This document shows, piece by piece, positions 44,037 through 55,492 of a stretch of 64,000 bases of DNA. A program made the position numbers and the translations under genes. The notes below the pieces were generated by a model. That model was not told the DNA's origin. It saw only the letters and a list, made by a program, of their open reading frames with translations, and searched no databases. Location: contig CM068367.1 of the NCBI GenBank assembly GCA_034769895.1, positions 116,606,573 to 116,670,572 on the forward strand, in the 5' to 3' direction. Source of the DNA: Magicicada septendecula (lineage: Eukaryota; Arthropoda; Insecta; Hemiptera; Cicadidae). Every line of letters begins with the position of its first letter. Position 1 is the stretch's first letter.

Positions 44037-44952
44037 ACGAGTAATATGAAATGTTCGCGGAGCGACATCTGTAGCTTACCTGTATAACTAAAGTTTTTCG
44101 TATGTTGCACGAGTAAGATTCATGTTTCTTGTAAACACCTGTCAATTTCCAAATCTACCGGCCAACTTATTTATTGTTTACCAGCTGTTTGAAATTAGCG
44201 TGTCACGCGTGTTTTGTAATGTGGACAAAAACGTCGTGCTGTGATTGAATCGTTTGTTAAAAAAGGTCTAGCGCCAATGGAAATTCACACAACAAAATTA
44301 TAAATATGTTAGGAAATCACTGAACACTAAATATGCCTTTAAAAACAACGATTTTTAAGTGGGTGCTTCAATTTAAACGTGGTCGTACGGGCATTGATGA
44401 TGATCCCTGTAGGGAGGGATCGCCCAGAAAGATGCAATCATTCCAGACACAATTTAAAAATTTCATACACCATATTGGAAGACCGGCGACTGAGAATGGA
44501 TGACATTGCTGAGATCATAGGCATGAGAGTGTGTATCATATTTTAACTGAAGAACTTGTTCAAGCTGGGTGCCGCATTTTACGTTGTCCGCTTTTTGGGG
44601 CGTCCGCAAGGGGATCACCTTCACAGTTCGTACGTCCACGTTTAAACTACAGTGCTCACTTACAAACGTTGGTTTTTAAAGGTGCAACATTTCCTACCAC
44701 ATCTAACGTTTCATTGTAGACTTTCATTGGCGTTAGTACATTTTTAACAAAGAAGTCGTGTTCTTGTCCATTTTTTCAAAACACGCTTGACACGTAAATT
44801 TCAAACAGCTGGTAAGTAATGAATAAATTAACAGATAGATTTCGAAATTAACAGGCGTTTATAGGAAATATAAATCTTACAAGACAGGAAAACTTTTAGT
44901 AATGGCACTAAGCTATAGAAGTCGCTCCGCGAACTTTTCAACTGACCCTCGT
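44037..44952 (+). mobile_element. decayed mariner element with long inverted repeats
   Basis: Left and right ends pair as inverted repeats over about 180 bp: GTTCGCGGAGCGAC at 44053 with GTCGCTCCGCGAAC at 44922, and CCAGCTGTTTGAAAT at 44182 with ATTTCAAACAGCTGG at 44800. TA dinucleotides lie at both edges. A full mariner is about 1.3 kb, so at ~916 bp this copy is internally deleted. Long inverted repeats are unusual for mariner, where about 30 bp is common. Confidence 0.8.
44222..44640 (+). pseudogene. mariner transposase remnant
   Basis: Plus-strand frames, with several shifts, give CGQKRRAVIESFVKKGLAPM, then FKRGRTGIDDDP, then SVYHILTEEL. These match in order the N-terminal DNA-binding region and the HILTEEL motif of mariner-family transposases. 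The C-terminal catalytic D,D34D region is missing, and stops occur throughout. It is not functional. Confidence 0.82.
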
Positions 44953-46869
44953 TAAACATAATTTTGTTTCTTCCACTATTTTTCCTTATCATTTATTAAC
45001 TACATTTATATACTAATTTAGGTACCTTGTGTGTGAATACTTTAAATACAGTATTGTTGTATCAATCACGTTTTAATAAACGTTTTATTGTATAAAGCTG
45101 AAAGTTTTAGTGAAACAAGTATTGCTGTTGCTTAAACATATGTTGTGCCCAATGGCAGAATATATTTAAAAACTTTATTTTAAATCAGATAAAATTTATT
45201 TTACAAACTACTTCCCATAAAGTAATAAAAAGTTTTTTCTGCAATGAAAATAAAAAGTAATTTGCACTACAACTACTTTAAGAAATCTATTTCACCTCAG
45301 CATCTACCGTCTTCTTCCCTCACAGACTGCTGTTCATAGCAGTTTCTAAGCAATAACAGGAAAGTATAATCCTACCGCTTCTGTTATTGCTACATCAAGT
45401 AAATATATATCGAAACATTAACGACAAAACACATTACAACACACTTACATCCAAAAAAATCAGAATACTAATACGCGCGCGCACGTTGAGTGGTATTCAG
45501 TTAATACGATGACCTAATATATAAGAGCTCGTATGACGCCATAGCCCAATACCGCCTACAAAACATAATTACTTATTGGGGACGAACGAGTTGCTGTGCT
45601 TGTGTATGTGTACGGGTGGAAAAATAAAAGAACATTAAAGCGAGATTAATAGTCCCTTAAGTAATTAACCGACCGTTGTAGTTATAATAAAGTTCACATA
45701 ACAGAGAGGCGGTGTTGTTTGTGGCCAATAAATTGGCTTGAACCACGTGGGCGAAATTAAAACATTAATTGCACTATACTCTACTGAATACAAACCACAC
45801 ATTGCATATTCACTGCTCATTTGACACTAAATTCGGTAATTCAGCAAATAAGGCAGAATGTATGTGTACTGGTGAAAACAAGCCGATTTCATAAGGTCGC
45901 CAAACTATAATAAATTTATATATTTATGATTAATTGTAGAGAAAAAAGTTAACTAAGGGTTTACGCTTATCTCAATGCGCAATGCGCCTACGTCTATGTG
46001 CGATTCACGGGACAGACTTATTTTTAAGGCTATTGAAAAAGTGACTATGGTTTTGCGTATCTGTGTATACCGAGAGACCAATCTGATTAAATTAGAGATA
46101 TTTCTATCCTATTTTATTGTAAATTTTTAAGGTGGGTAATATGATCTCTAGCGTCATATTGTTACTACGGTCTCACGGATTGTAAAATAAAATACAGACA
46201 CCAATGAAGTCACTAATTACCAACTTTAATTAGTCACAAATAACAATTTGAAATTAACAAGGTACTTTCATACAATAATTCAAGTTAAATTTGTCCACAT
46301 GCAATAATATTGCCAACGCCGCACTAATTGTAACACAATAATCACTTTCCACTAATCCGCAACAATCACTTGATACGCACTCTATAATATCGCCAGGTGT
46401 AACTAACTAAATCGGCCACAGTTGCTTATATAGGTCCCGCAGATATCCCTGAATAATTTTCAATACTCCAGGCCGCGTGTCAACGTAATTTGCATAATTA
46501 CAACAGCTCAAACAGTTTGAAAGCTACTTGAGTACACGGCCTTGATCGAGATGCTGCATCTGCTCGGCTAGTCGAGAATAGTTCAGAATGACGCTCTCGA
46601 CTTTTCGTAATTGTCGTAACAATATTAACACTATCAGTGGTTTCTAATTATTTTCCTCTTTGTTTCTGCTAATAAATACGAGAACGTTTTAATATGCTTG
46701 ACTGTACTTATTGGCTTCTTTCAATATTACTGTTGCACTTTAAGTCATTCCTAATTACATTCATACACTTTTTTTGTCGCATTTACTTTAATTTCCTTTT
46801 AATTGATGTTCTAACCCCTAACATGTTATTGATTCTACTCATTCGGACAATCATTAATTTAACTTTACG
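44953..46869. other. unassigned AT-rich sequence
   Basis: No gene is recognised. The block at about 45300-45345 echoes 40720-40760 (CATCTACCGTCTT...TTCCCT). The 77-codon frame at 46694-46927 is only partly real: its last codons overlap the Penelope fragment in a different frame. Confidence 0.3.
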
Positions 46870-47135
46870 TTCTATAACAATACGAAATATACAAACACTA
46901 CACAATACAACCAAACAACATACTTAACGACCAATTACACTTTAAATCACACGCACTCTTTGACACAATTATACACAAAACATACAATAATTCGGAATTC
47001 AGCGCCAACCCCCTTCCACCTCCACCCCCCCCCACAACCTACCAACTAGAAAAAAACCGTTACAAGTTCCGGACATTCTGTATCATACCTCGCTGAGGAA
47101 GGCGAACATCACGCTGAAACGTCGTACGAGGAAAA
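46870..47135 (+). mobile_element. Penelope-like element 3' end, same family as 34.2 kb
   Basis: The plus-strand frame reads QYEIYKHYTIQPNNILNDQL, then HFKSHALFDTIIHKTYNNSE, then a proline run. This aligns almost residue for residue with the C-terminus of the minus-strand Penelope ORF at 34252-34460. Only the last ~70 codons remain, so this is a strongly 5'-truncated copy. Its stop codon overlaps the hammerhead at 47088-47131. Confidence 0.85.
47088..47131 (+). ncRNA. hammerhead ribozyme B (Penelope-associated, type I)
   Basis: Stem I is CCTCG (47088-47092) with CGAGG (47127-47131), five pairs. The core is CTGAGGA (47093-47099). Stem II pairs AGGCG with CGCT around ACATCA, with one bulged G. 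GAAA is at 47116-47119. Stem III is A-C/G-U closing a GTC loop, and U-A (47125-47126) is the cleavage dinucleotide. All conserved bases are in place. It occupies the same position relative to the Penelope ORF end as hammerhead A. Confidence 0.83.
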
Positions 47136-50100
47136 TAAACAAAGTAAGTTTCACATGTGAAAGTGTAGTAACTAATATTCATTAAGTGCTGTGAATGAAG
47201 AGGATGAACATTCAAAATAACATTTAAGTTCTACATATACGTTAACAGCAACGTTAGAAGTGAATTTCAATTTTTGCATCCAACTACAATTTGACACGAC
47301 AATGTTGCCAACGGCCTAATTATTTCCGACATCCATTAATCAACGTCACAAAATTTACACGTTCCAGTGCTCACGTGATGGAACTGACACGATTCTAAAC
47401 AATTTTCACGCTCATGTGTTTTCGTCTTGTAATTTTTGCGTTTTACCAAAATAAATTTTGAAATTTAAGTCTCAGATTCTGTTGCAACATTTGAAGTACA
47501 ATGGTTGACACTCGTTGCAACAAATACAAGAAAAAATTTGTTCAGTGATAATGGCAGTGTGACAAACCAATTATCTTTAGGACACTCATAAGTTAAAAAA
47601 AATTATACGCCGTTTATAATTGTCATGAGCATAGTTTTTCACAAAATCCAAACAAATGGAATTCTGAAAAACATATAATATAGGTTAGATTTTTTAAAGA
47701 ATACCTTTCTTTTTTTGGATCTAAAAAAATTCTACTCAGATGCTCCACATTTGGTTTATAACTTGTTATATAATCTGTTATTATTAATCGGTGCAAAAAG
47801 TTTTATTTCCTATTAAGTAAAACACTGAACACAATAGATTTACTAAATACAGTTCGTCAGACTATTATTAGGCCTACTTTATTTTGAAATGGTAGAACTT
47901 ACTGAAATATAAAAGCAACTTTTTTTTTATAATATTTAAGAAGAAAATATTATAAATATATTTAAATATTAAAAATATTATTTTTTATGGCTATTTCTAA
48001 ACCGATGCCTTTTTAATTTCCGTATAAAACATTAAGCAATTTTTTATTTCATTTCATTTTATCCTTTTGATGGATTAAGTATCATAGATTAAGAAGTTGA
48101 CAATTATCTCATATTACTAATTATAGCAATTTAAAAAACAACATAGTGCTACAACAATAACATTACTGAAAAGGTCAGCCGACATTTGATTGGTTCAGAT
48201 GTTGATACGTTGTTTTTTGTGTGTGTTTTTTTGCCGTTTCCAGCGGTGAACATTATTTAGGCTATCAGGTTGTATTCTATAATTTACAAAGCTTCTGCCC
48301 ATCAGAAACACTGTGAACCGGCATAAACACATACTAAAACCAGTAAAAATTGCCACCAATAGTTTCCGGTATATGAAGACGCACTACTACAGTTGTAACA
48401 AAAAAAGAAGATATCCAACAGTTCACTACAACTTAAAATCCGAAAAAGGAAACAAAAGTAAGTACTACAAGCTGCAACCTTTTAAAGATTATCTACATGC
48501 TGAATTCCAAAAATATTAATAAAACTATTTTTAAAGCAAAACACGACGAGTTCAGAAGGAATTTAAACTATTTTTAACTTACTAAAACAGGAACTAGTCA
48601 ATCCTGGCGAAATTCGCATTAGAAAAAACTAAACATTAAAAATGGTTTAGTCTAGACTGCTGCAATATTTGAAAGACATTTAAAAACTTTATATATTTTA
48701 TTAAATCTATTCTCCTTGTTAGAGATATTGATGAGAATTGTCACGGTCAAGTTAATAAATCACATGAGTTTGTTCTAGTATTACAATACTAACATGAATC
48801 ATTAGTATCACCAATTTGATTCTGCTAAAAGTCTTTGTCTGCAATACTGTTGTGAAATGCAACTTATAACAATCCTTTCCATTGAATATTTTAAAATTAT
48901 TTCAAAAGCGTTAACAGCAGCGTTAGCAATTAATTTCAATGTTTCCATTGTATTAAATTCGAGCACGGCTGCGGTACTACAATACGTTTCATTTACAATC
49001 AATTCCAGCCTACAAAAATTAATCAAAGTCATAAATTCACAAGTTTCGCTGCGTACATATAAACGTGTATTTTATTTTAAGCTGACATAATGTCAAGAGA
49101 GTTTTACACAACTGTTTTCTCCTTTATTTTTCTATTTTTGACTACTATTTTCCTTTGCTATTTATTTTGTGATCCAAATCCTACTATTTATTACTTCATC
49201 ACCACCACCTGTTTTTTCAATTGGACATTTTGGAGAGGAACTGCTGTAAAAACGGAGACGAAGAAAAAATCTGTTACAGTTTAAAGTTTAAATAAGGAAA
49301 ATTAGCTATAGGTATTATAATCAATCATTTTTTATAATTATCATAACTTAAATGAAACGTGACGTACATATTTTGAAATTCTACCTAAAGCAAACTATTC
49401 CCAACAAGAAAGTTAACACGGAAACATATTTCTTGTAAATTATATTCTGTTCATTTCATATCGACAGAGGCATAGCTGAGTAAAAAAGAGCTGGCTTTTC
49501 ATGGCACTGATTTGTATGGTATGAAGCGGACACTGCTCAAGGTTATGTCAATCTAACCCCATCTATCAACTGCTGGGTCAATACAACACTCTATCTGAGG
49601 AAGGCGGTTCTCAGTCAGTAAAATTTACACAAAAATACACACCGTCATTATACGTGTTTTAGTGCAGACTTGTCGGAGGTGTGGAGTGAGCTAGAACTAG
49701 AGCGGCTAGAATGCACAGTAGGATATGCCCTAATACTTGTAGGATTACTAAGTAGATGATGACCTAAGTTCTAATGTACTAATAATACAGACATTTTATA
49801 CTACATATTTTGTTTGTTTAAACATTAAAAGTTATGTTGTTGTAAGTACGTGGCATTAAATCCAGATACATTGACAAATAAAAATGCTTTTATTTTGGCC
49901 TTACAAGACTTTTCTCATTTATATTCACTACACAAGAATTGTTTTTCATTACAATACGAATTCTGCATGTTTCACTGTTGTATTAACGTTTGTTTTACAT
50001 TTTATTCTTGGTGTGACACAACTTGTCAGAAATTATGAACAACAGTACAAAGGGAATATTAATTTAAAACGACTGCAATATAGAAAAATGGTTGAAGCTG

Positions 50101-50809
50101 AAAACGTCTATGATGTTTGATTTATTGACTTAAACATCTTGTTGCAATAAATGTATTCTTTACCGGGAAACGTGTGGATGCAATTATCTGCAATGAGAAT
50201 TTAATTACTCTCTCTTTTCCCTGTTTCCCTTGTTCTGTTACTATTACTTACTTACATCTTTATCCCTAAAGGCTGCAGCCACATTTTCCTTTCATGCACT
50301 CCCCATAAAAACAACATCCCATCTTGCTGATTACACTCCCCAAGTATGACAGACTAGGCTACCCCTGGAATTTCTTTAGAAATTCTTCAAGAATAATTGG
50401 AAAAACAGCATATCAAAGCACATATTTATTATATTCTGTATTTATAAAAACTGAAAATTTCATTGCACATTGTTTTCATTAGTGTAAGGTTGGGTCTCCA
50501 AACTACTGCCTGCGGCAACCCGGCCGATGCTGCGTGCAGTTTGTAAATAGATCGTCAAAATACTTAAAATATTATAACATTTTACTTAATAACTAAACAA
50601 GAATAAGTTCAGTAAGGTGTTATAATATTTTGTACAAGTTTAAAACATTTACTTGGTTAATGTGTTTGTTCGTCTGGCTTATACTGAATGAAATATCTTT
50701 GAACATTATCGTTTCCTTACTTTTATTTACATTATTTTGAATAAACGAGTTTGTTTTCTTTGGATAAGTCTGCTTTATTTTTATTTAAATCCATATTTTA
50801 TTGACTTGA
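47136..50809. other. unassigned AT-rich sequence
   Basis: No gene or repeat family is supported in this 3.7 kb. Short frames at 48313, 48857, 49090 and 49850 lack domains and splice context. At 49586 a CTGAGGA followed by AGGCGG resembles a hammerhead start, but no GAAA follows. Confidence 0.3.
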
Positions 50810-51379
50810 TTATTTCGTAATTTTTTTTTACTTTATTGAAACAGCAATCAGAACTATTACATACACAAGAAAGTATACATATAAAGTTCTATGAGCCAAT
50901 TTGATGATTAATGGACATGAGGCGGAGCTGCATCCATCGATGTAGCCCGTACTATCGTCTCAGGTCAGTGGGCCATTTTCTTTTAAGTCGTCTTGCGATG
51001 TCTGTAGTGGTCAGGTTGGATGCTAGTCTGTTGGTGTGTCTCTGCAATCTGTCATAATGCTTTTGTGCTCTGGCTCTGCTTTCTTCTTCTACCAGGGGTA
51101 TGTTGAAGTCCATATGAAGTGTATGATTTGATATGTACCATTCGGCACCTACTATTGTTCTCAGCGCTTTTGATTGGAAGCGCTGAATTATGTTGACGTT
51201 TGACTTACTTGAGCAACCCCACAGCTCTACTCCATACGTCCATATTGGTTTAATGATCGCTTTGTACAACAAGATTTTATTTTCCAAGGATAACGTTGAT
51301 TTTTTCCCAAGTAACCAGTACATTTTTGTCATCTTGAGCTCCAATTCCTTCCTTTTGTTGATTATGTGTTATTTCGTAA
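50810..51379 (-). mobile_element. Jockey-clade LINE, 5'-truncated, with 11-bp TSD and poly(A)
   Basis: On the minus strand the insert runs from about 51368 to 50821. It contains the reverse transcriptase C-terminus, a ~115-bp 3' UTR, AATAAA (50837-50832) and a 9-base A tail (50829-50821). TTATTTCGTAA flanks it exactly at 50810-50820 and 51369-51379. All hallmarks of target-primed reverse transcription are therefore visible in one copy. Confidence 0.92.
50952..51344 (-). pseudogene. Jockey reverse transcriptase C-terminal fragment
   Basis: A 130-codon open frame reads LENKILLYKAIIKPIWTYGV, ELWGCSSKSNVNIIQRFQSK, ALRTIVGAEWYISNHTLHMD and ends in RRLKRKWPTDLRR. This is the well-known post-palm tail of Jockey/BEL12-style LINE reverse transcriptases (LYK..IKPIW.YG..LWG.SS.SN...IQRFQSK.LR.I). 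The catalytic palm is missing because of 5' truncation. The open frame suggests recent insertion. Not a host gene. Confidence 0.92.
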
Positions 51380-52380
51380 ATTTAAAAAATTTTAATTTAA
51401 TATATATGCAATGGAACACAGGATGATAAGCTATGTTGTTTGTATCAGAGCACATGGATGACGAACATTTTCTTGTTGAAATTTGTTTTATGTAATATTT
51501 TGTCTTTTAGCCGTAAGTTTTGTATTTAGAAATGGATAAGCATGTAGGGTATACCAAACTCTTCACAAAAAGGTGTTCTATATTGTCATGTATTTTTTGT
51601 GTGAATTTGTGCGCGTGTGCGGGTGTGATAATGTGTGATAGCTATAGCTTCAGTGGTAATAAACCGATTGAAGTGAAACTTTGACTTATTTAGGTAAATA
51701 GCTTCAATTTGTTTATACTCTGAGGTTCATAACTATTTTAGAATTATGTTTTTTTTAAGTGAAGGTAAACTCAATTGTAACTCTTATCAATGATAGGGTA
51801 GTAAAATTCGTAGATAATTTCCATGCTGACCTTTGCTAAATTATACAAAGGTTTTCAGGAAATTCGTATATCTGTTTGTTCCATCAATCATGTGACTTGG
51901 GCTTAGTCAATCAAAATACACTAAATTCAGTAAGATTCATTCGTTGTAGAGTTAGGATGGACACAGTTCTGCTTTAGCATCTGCAAGGGGAAGTTGTGCC
52001 CGGTGAAGAGAGTTGTTCTCTTACGAACATAGAAATATCATATAGAAAATAAACCTTGGTAATTCTTAACGAAGTTTTGAGTTAAGAACCGAGTGGGTAA
52101 AATATTTAGATAAAATTATAATATAATATAATGCTGCTTCGTGTTAGTTTAAGATATCCGCTTAGGGAAGTTAAAGACACTTCAAGATATCGTAGAAGGC
52201 GTACGTTTAATACATCGCATTAATTAATACCCATATTAACCCTGAGATTAAGAAAATATAAAGTATAAATTAATAATAAACTGTACGAGTGAAATTTATA
52301 ATAATTGTGAGTGAACAATGTATGAAGAAACTAATTAATGTTAGCAGTCAAACATAATAACGACGAGAATCCTTGAAATA
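51380..52380. other. unassigned AT-rich sequence
   Basis: No gene or repeat recognised. Confidence 0.3.
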
Positions 52381-52526
52381 TCGCCGCGGGAGCCGCCTGC
52401 CGTAGAAGAGGACGACAAGACGAAGAGGACACCAGGACGAAGAGGACACCAGGAAGGAGTGACGCTGAAGAAGAGGACGCCAGGACGGGAGCGACGAGAG
52501 GAGAGGAGGACGTTGCAGCAACCAAG
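52381..52526. repeat. purine-rich GC-elevated block with 17-bp duplication
   Basis: GACGAAGAGGACACCAG occurs at 52419-52435 and again at 52436-52452, followed by related GA-rich units up to 52510. The stretch is much GC-richer than its flanks. The plus strand could encode a Lys/Arg/Glu-rich peptide, but no donor GT follows and no initiation context is visible, so I treat it as a repeat. Confidence 0.5.
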
Positions 52527-53360
52527 TAAAATCGATTTATATTATCGAACAATACAAACTATTATTTCTATTATAAATACATGACAATTTATGATACAAT
52601 ATACATCTTTAAAAACTATATTTGTATGTATAATAAATAATTTTAATCTCCTCCATATTGATATGTTGTTGGCCCGCCTGACATCCAAATTTTTTCAATT
52701 TGGCCCTTAAGTGAAAAAGTTTGGGACCCCTAGTATAAGGAAAAAGAATTCTTCCCTTGCCAACTTCCATAGTCATCGGCGGATGGGTGGACATTACATA
52801 TTGTATGTGAAATAATTTAATTTTTTAAATCTTAGAGGTAACCATATGAGATAGGATGACCATCTGAACAGGATGCAAAAAAGTTGCCGCAAAAAGCAAG
52901 AAGTCACATCGTAGAGAATGAAAAGATGGAAAAACCCAGGTGTCTAATATAAGAAAATGAGAAACAATTCAGACGTTTTCTTGAATAGAATAAAAAATTG
53001 CACAAATGTTTGTTATTTTTGGTTTTCTACAATTTATAGGCAATTGTGTAAAGTTAAACAATTGTCACTTTATTTGTTTCTTAAATAAAATGACATAATC
53101 GAATTGATTATTTATTGTTATCCGTACTCGCTCGTCATGTGTTTTTACAAGTCTCATTGTTACAGCTCATGAAAAATTTTAAATTATATAAAACTATTTT
53201 CTGCTCCTCAACTCATAAATCTTTAATTATATAGTAAATCAGAATACTAAAGAAACTGTGTATATAAATCAGGTAACAAAGAATACAGTGTATTCAAAGC
53301 AAAAGTGAGGGCAGTGAACGTTTTTGTGGCACCCATAATAAAGGTAAATCCGCACAGTAC
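52527..53360. other. unassigned AT-rich sequence
   Basis: No gene or repeat recognised. If the exon at 53361-53495 is real, the part nearest to it is intron on the minus strand. Confidence 0.3.
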
Positions 53361-53495
53361 CTGTGACACAAAGCAGACTATGACAATAGTGCAGCGTGAA
53401 TGCAGAGGGAATGCAGTGGCAGGGAGCCATATACTGTATTTTGTGCTGCATTCAATGCTAATGGTAACAGCTGCTTTGCCAGACAAACTATAGGC
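53361..53495 (-). CDS. candidate host exon encoding a membrane-like segment
   Basis: A 135-bp block (exactly 45 codons) sits between an acceptor (CTTGACACAG) and a donor (GTACTG after CACAG) on the minus strand. The frame reads AYSLSGKAAVTISIECSTKY, SIWLPATAFPLHSRC, TIVIVCFVSQ. The W-P-x(5)-P spacing and the hydrophobic stretch ending in Q are loosely reminiscent of the second extracellular loop and fourth or fifth membrane segment of insect odorant receptors; this similarity is weak and unverified. The frame stays open past the donor, so it could also be chance. No partner exon was found. Confidence 0.3.
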
Positions 53496-54702
53496 CTGTG
53501 TCAAGTGTTCACACCGAATAATTATAGCATTTGCGCATGCCTCTAACGGGTGTAAGTTCACGCAGAGTAAAATTCAAAGAAACAGATTCTACACTACGAA
53601 GAAGTAACATGAAATTCAATCTGAGAGTATTACAACATATTACTTATCTTGCAAATACACAGACATATGTATACACAATTATATATATTTATCTCTATCA
53701 ACAAAATCAAGGTACAGATTTTTAGGAGAAAATATCCCGGCAACATAAAAAAAAAACTTTTACGGAATTTTACGAAACTATTAAAAAGCACTGAAAATGG
53801 CTTTATGACTGATTCAATGTTCCTTCCATATTACGATGTCTCTCAGATCTATATTAACGGTACATTCTTATTATGCTGTTCACGTCAATTCTGATGAAAT
53901 GGATGTATCTAATATAAATTAGAATGAGTAAATATTTTTTTGTTTATTGTAGATAAGTTTGTAAAACAATATTAAACACCTGTATTAGAAACACTTTAAA
54001 AATACAACACAGATTAGGCCTACATTTGTCAATTCCATGGAGATACGAAAAACGTAAAATGCTCTAGATTTTATTTATAACAGTGAAGATTAAATCTACC
54101 AAAATACGTATAATTTGCAGTATGTTATTTACATTATCAAACATACATTTGTTGAAATTAGTGTAATCTTGAAAGTGTTAAAAAATTGAGTACAATAATT
54201 TCTTATTTCAAATATTATTATTTGTTTAATTTACGTTTTTAATATATTTTCTACTACTAAATGTAAATGTGTGAACATCTACTTCGGTGTTGTTTCTTTT
54301 CAAAAAATTGTGTTTTATTGTTCTAACTATTTTTATAATGTTTTTATACAAAAAATTAAATTTTTACAGTAGCTGAAAAACAATTTTATTTATTTTGGTA
54401 AACGTTCTACCACTGCACGATAAAATTAAATTTCAACAAACTAACGTACTAGGAGTACTGTTTAGCAACAAAACGGGTGCAGAATTTATCGAGAACCTTC
54501 TACTGTGCGCTGAGTAACCTTATTGTAGTGCAGCCTGCATTATAATTTTACTTAAGACTGGCTACACCTGCAAGTTCATTGTTCAATAAACCAGCAAACT
54601 TAAACCAATACGTAAAGCCAAAACGGGTAACTAAACTACCACCGTTTGTACTGTATAGTTAATATAATATTCAAAATTGTGTCCGTGGGTGTTTAAGAGA
54701 AA

Positions 54703-54705
<3 letters not shown>
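53496..54705. other. unassigned AT-rich sequence
   Basis: No gene or repeat recognised in this 1.2 kb. Confidence 0.3.
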
Positions 54706-54792
<87 letters not shown>

Positions 54793-54810
54793 GAGAGAAA
54801 GAGAGAGGGG
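54706..54810. repeat. long (GA)n microsatellite
   Basis: About 80 bases of uninterrupted GA dinucleotides followed by a degenerate GA-rich tail. The Ser/Leu-repeat minus-strand frame through it is an artefact. Confidence 0.95.
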
Positions 54811-55279
54811 ATAGGGAGAGAGCATTAGAAAGTTAAAAGTGATGGAGGTTGACAATATGATAATAATTAGTCAATTTGGAGGTCACAATCAAAGACAATT
54901 ACATATATATTACTATTTTATGCTCATACAAAACACACATACATGGTACAAAATTAAATCACAAATGGTCCAGAAACGTCTGTTCAAAAATACCTGGATC
55001 TACACACACAAACACTTACACCTACAAATGGATACACTCTGACACTAATAATCCCATTAATAATTCATTAATTAATAACGTATTTAATTACTCAATTTTA
55101 ATTATTTCAATTATAATCAATTAATCAATTAAATTAATAATTCATCAATACTTCCTCAATACTTCCCCAACACACACACACACACACACGCGCGCGCGGA
55201 TGCTATACGTAAAGCATTTAAGGATCAAAAACCTTTAGAGACACCTACGGCAGAAGATAATAACTACAGAGCATTCTTA
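54811..55279. other. unassigned sequence with a CA/CG microsatellite
   Basis: An (AC)n run grading into (CG)n lies at 55169-55198; alternating purine-pyrimidine of this kind can adopt Z-DNA. No coding region is supported. Confidence 0.5.
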
Positions 55280-55492
55280 CTGTCCGTAAAAGTACCACAG
55301 ACAAAATTAGCAGTATGTTAGCAGATGTCGTCCGAGTAGCGAAGAAGAAAGGCGATTTCAGGCAGTTCCATTGGGAAAATTGCATCATAGCAGATGTTCA
55401 ACAGGTCGGGTCTTAAAACAGAACCCTGATCGGCTCTGATGTGTCGGTGACCAACTCTCTATCTATCAGGTAATTCTTGATCTTCCGGAGGA
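55280..55492 (-). mobile_element. R1/LOA-like LINE reverse transcriptase fragment
   Basis: Minus-strand translation gives LRKIKNYLIDRELVTDTSEP, then after a frame break GSVLRPDLLNICYDAIFPME and ALRYSDDI-type sequence (FLLRYSDDI). These correspond to the YL.DR, PQGSVLGP.LWN..YD and (F/Y)xDD blocks of R1-clade LINE reverse transcriptases. Several invariant residues are altered (the QG before SVL is lost), and a stop follows the DD box. It is an old internal fragment without 3' tail. Confidence 0.7.

Noticed and set aside
49586-49625. CTGAGGAAGGCGG resembling a hammerhead core
   Set aside because: The GAAA half of the core is missing and stem I cannot be formed, so at most it is a decayed relic.
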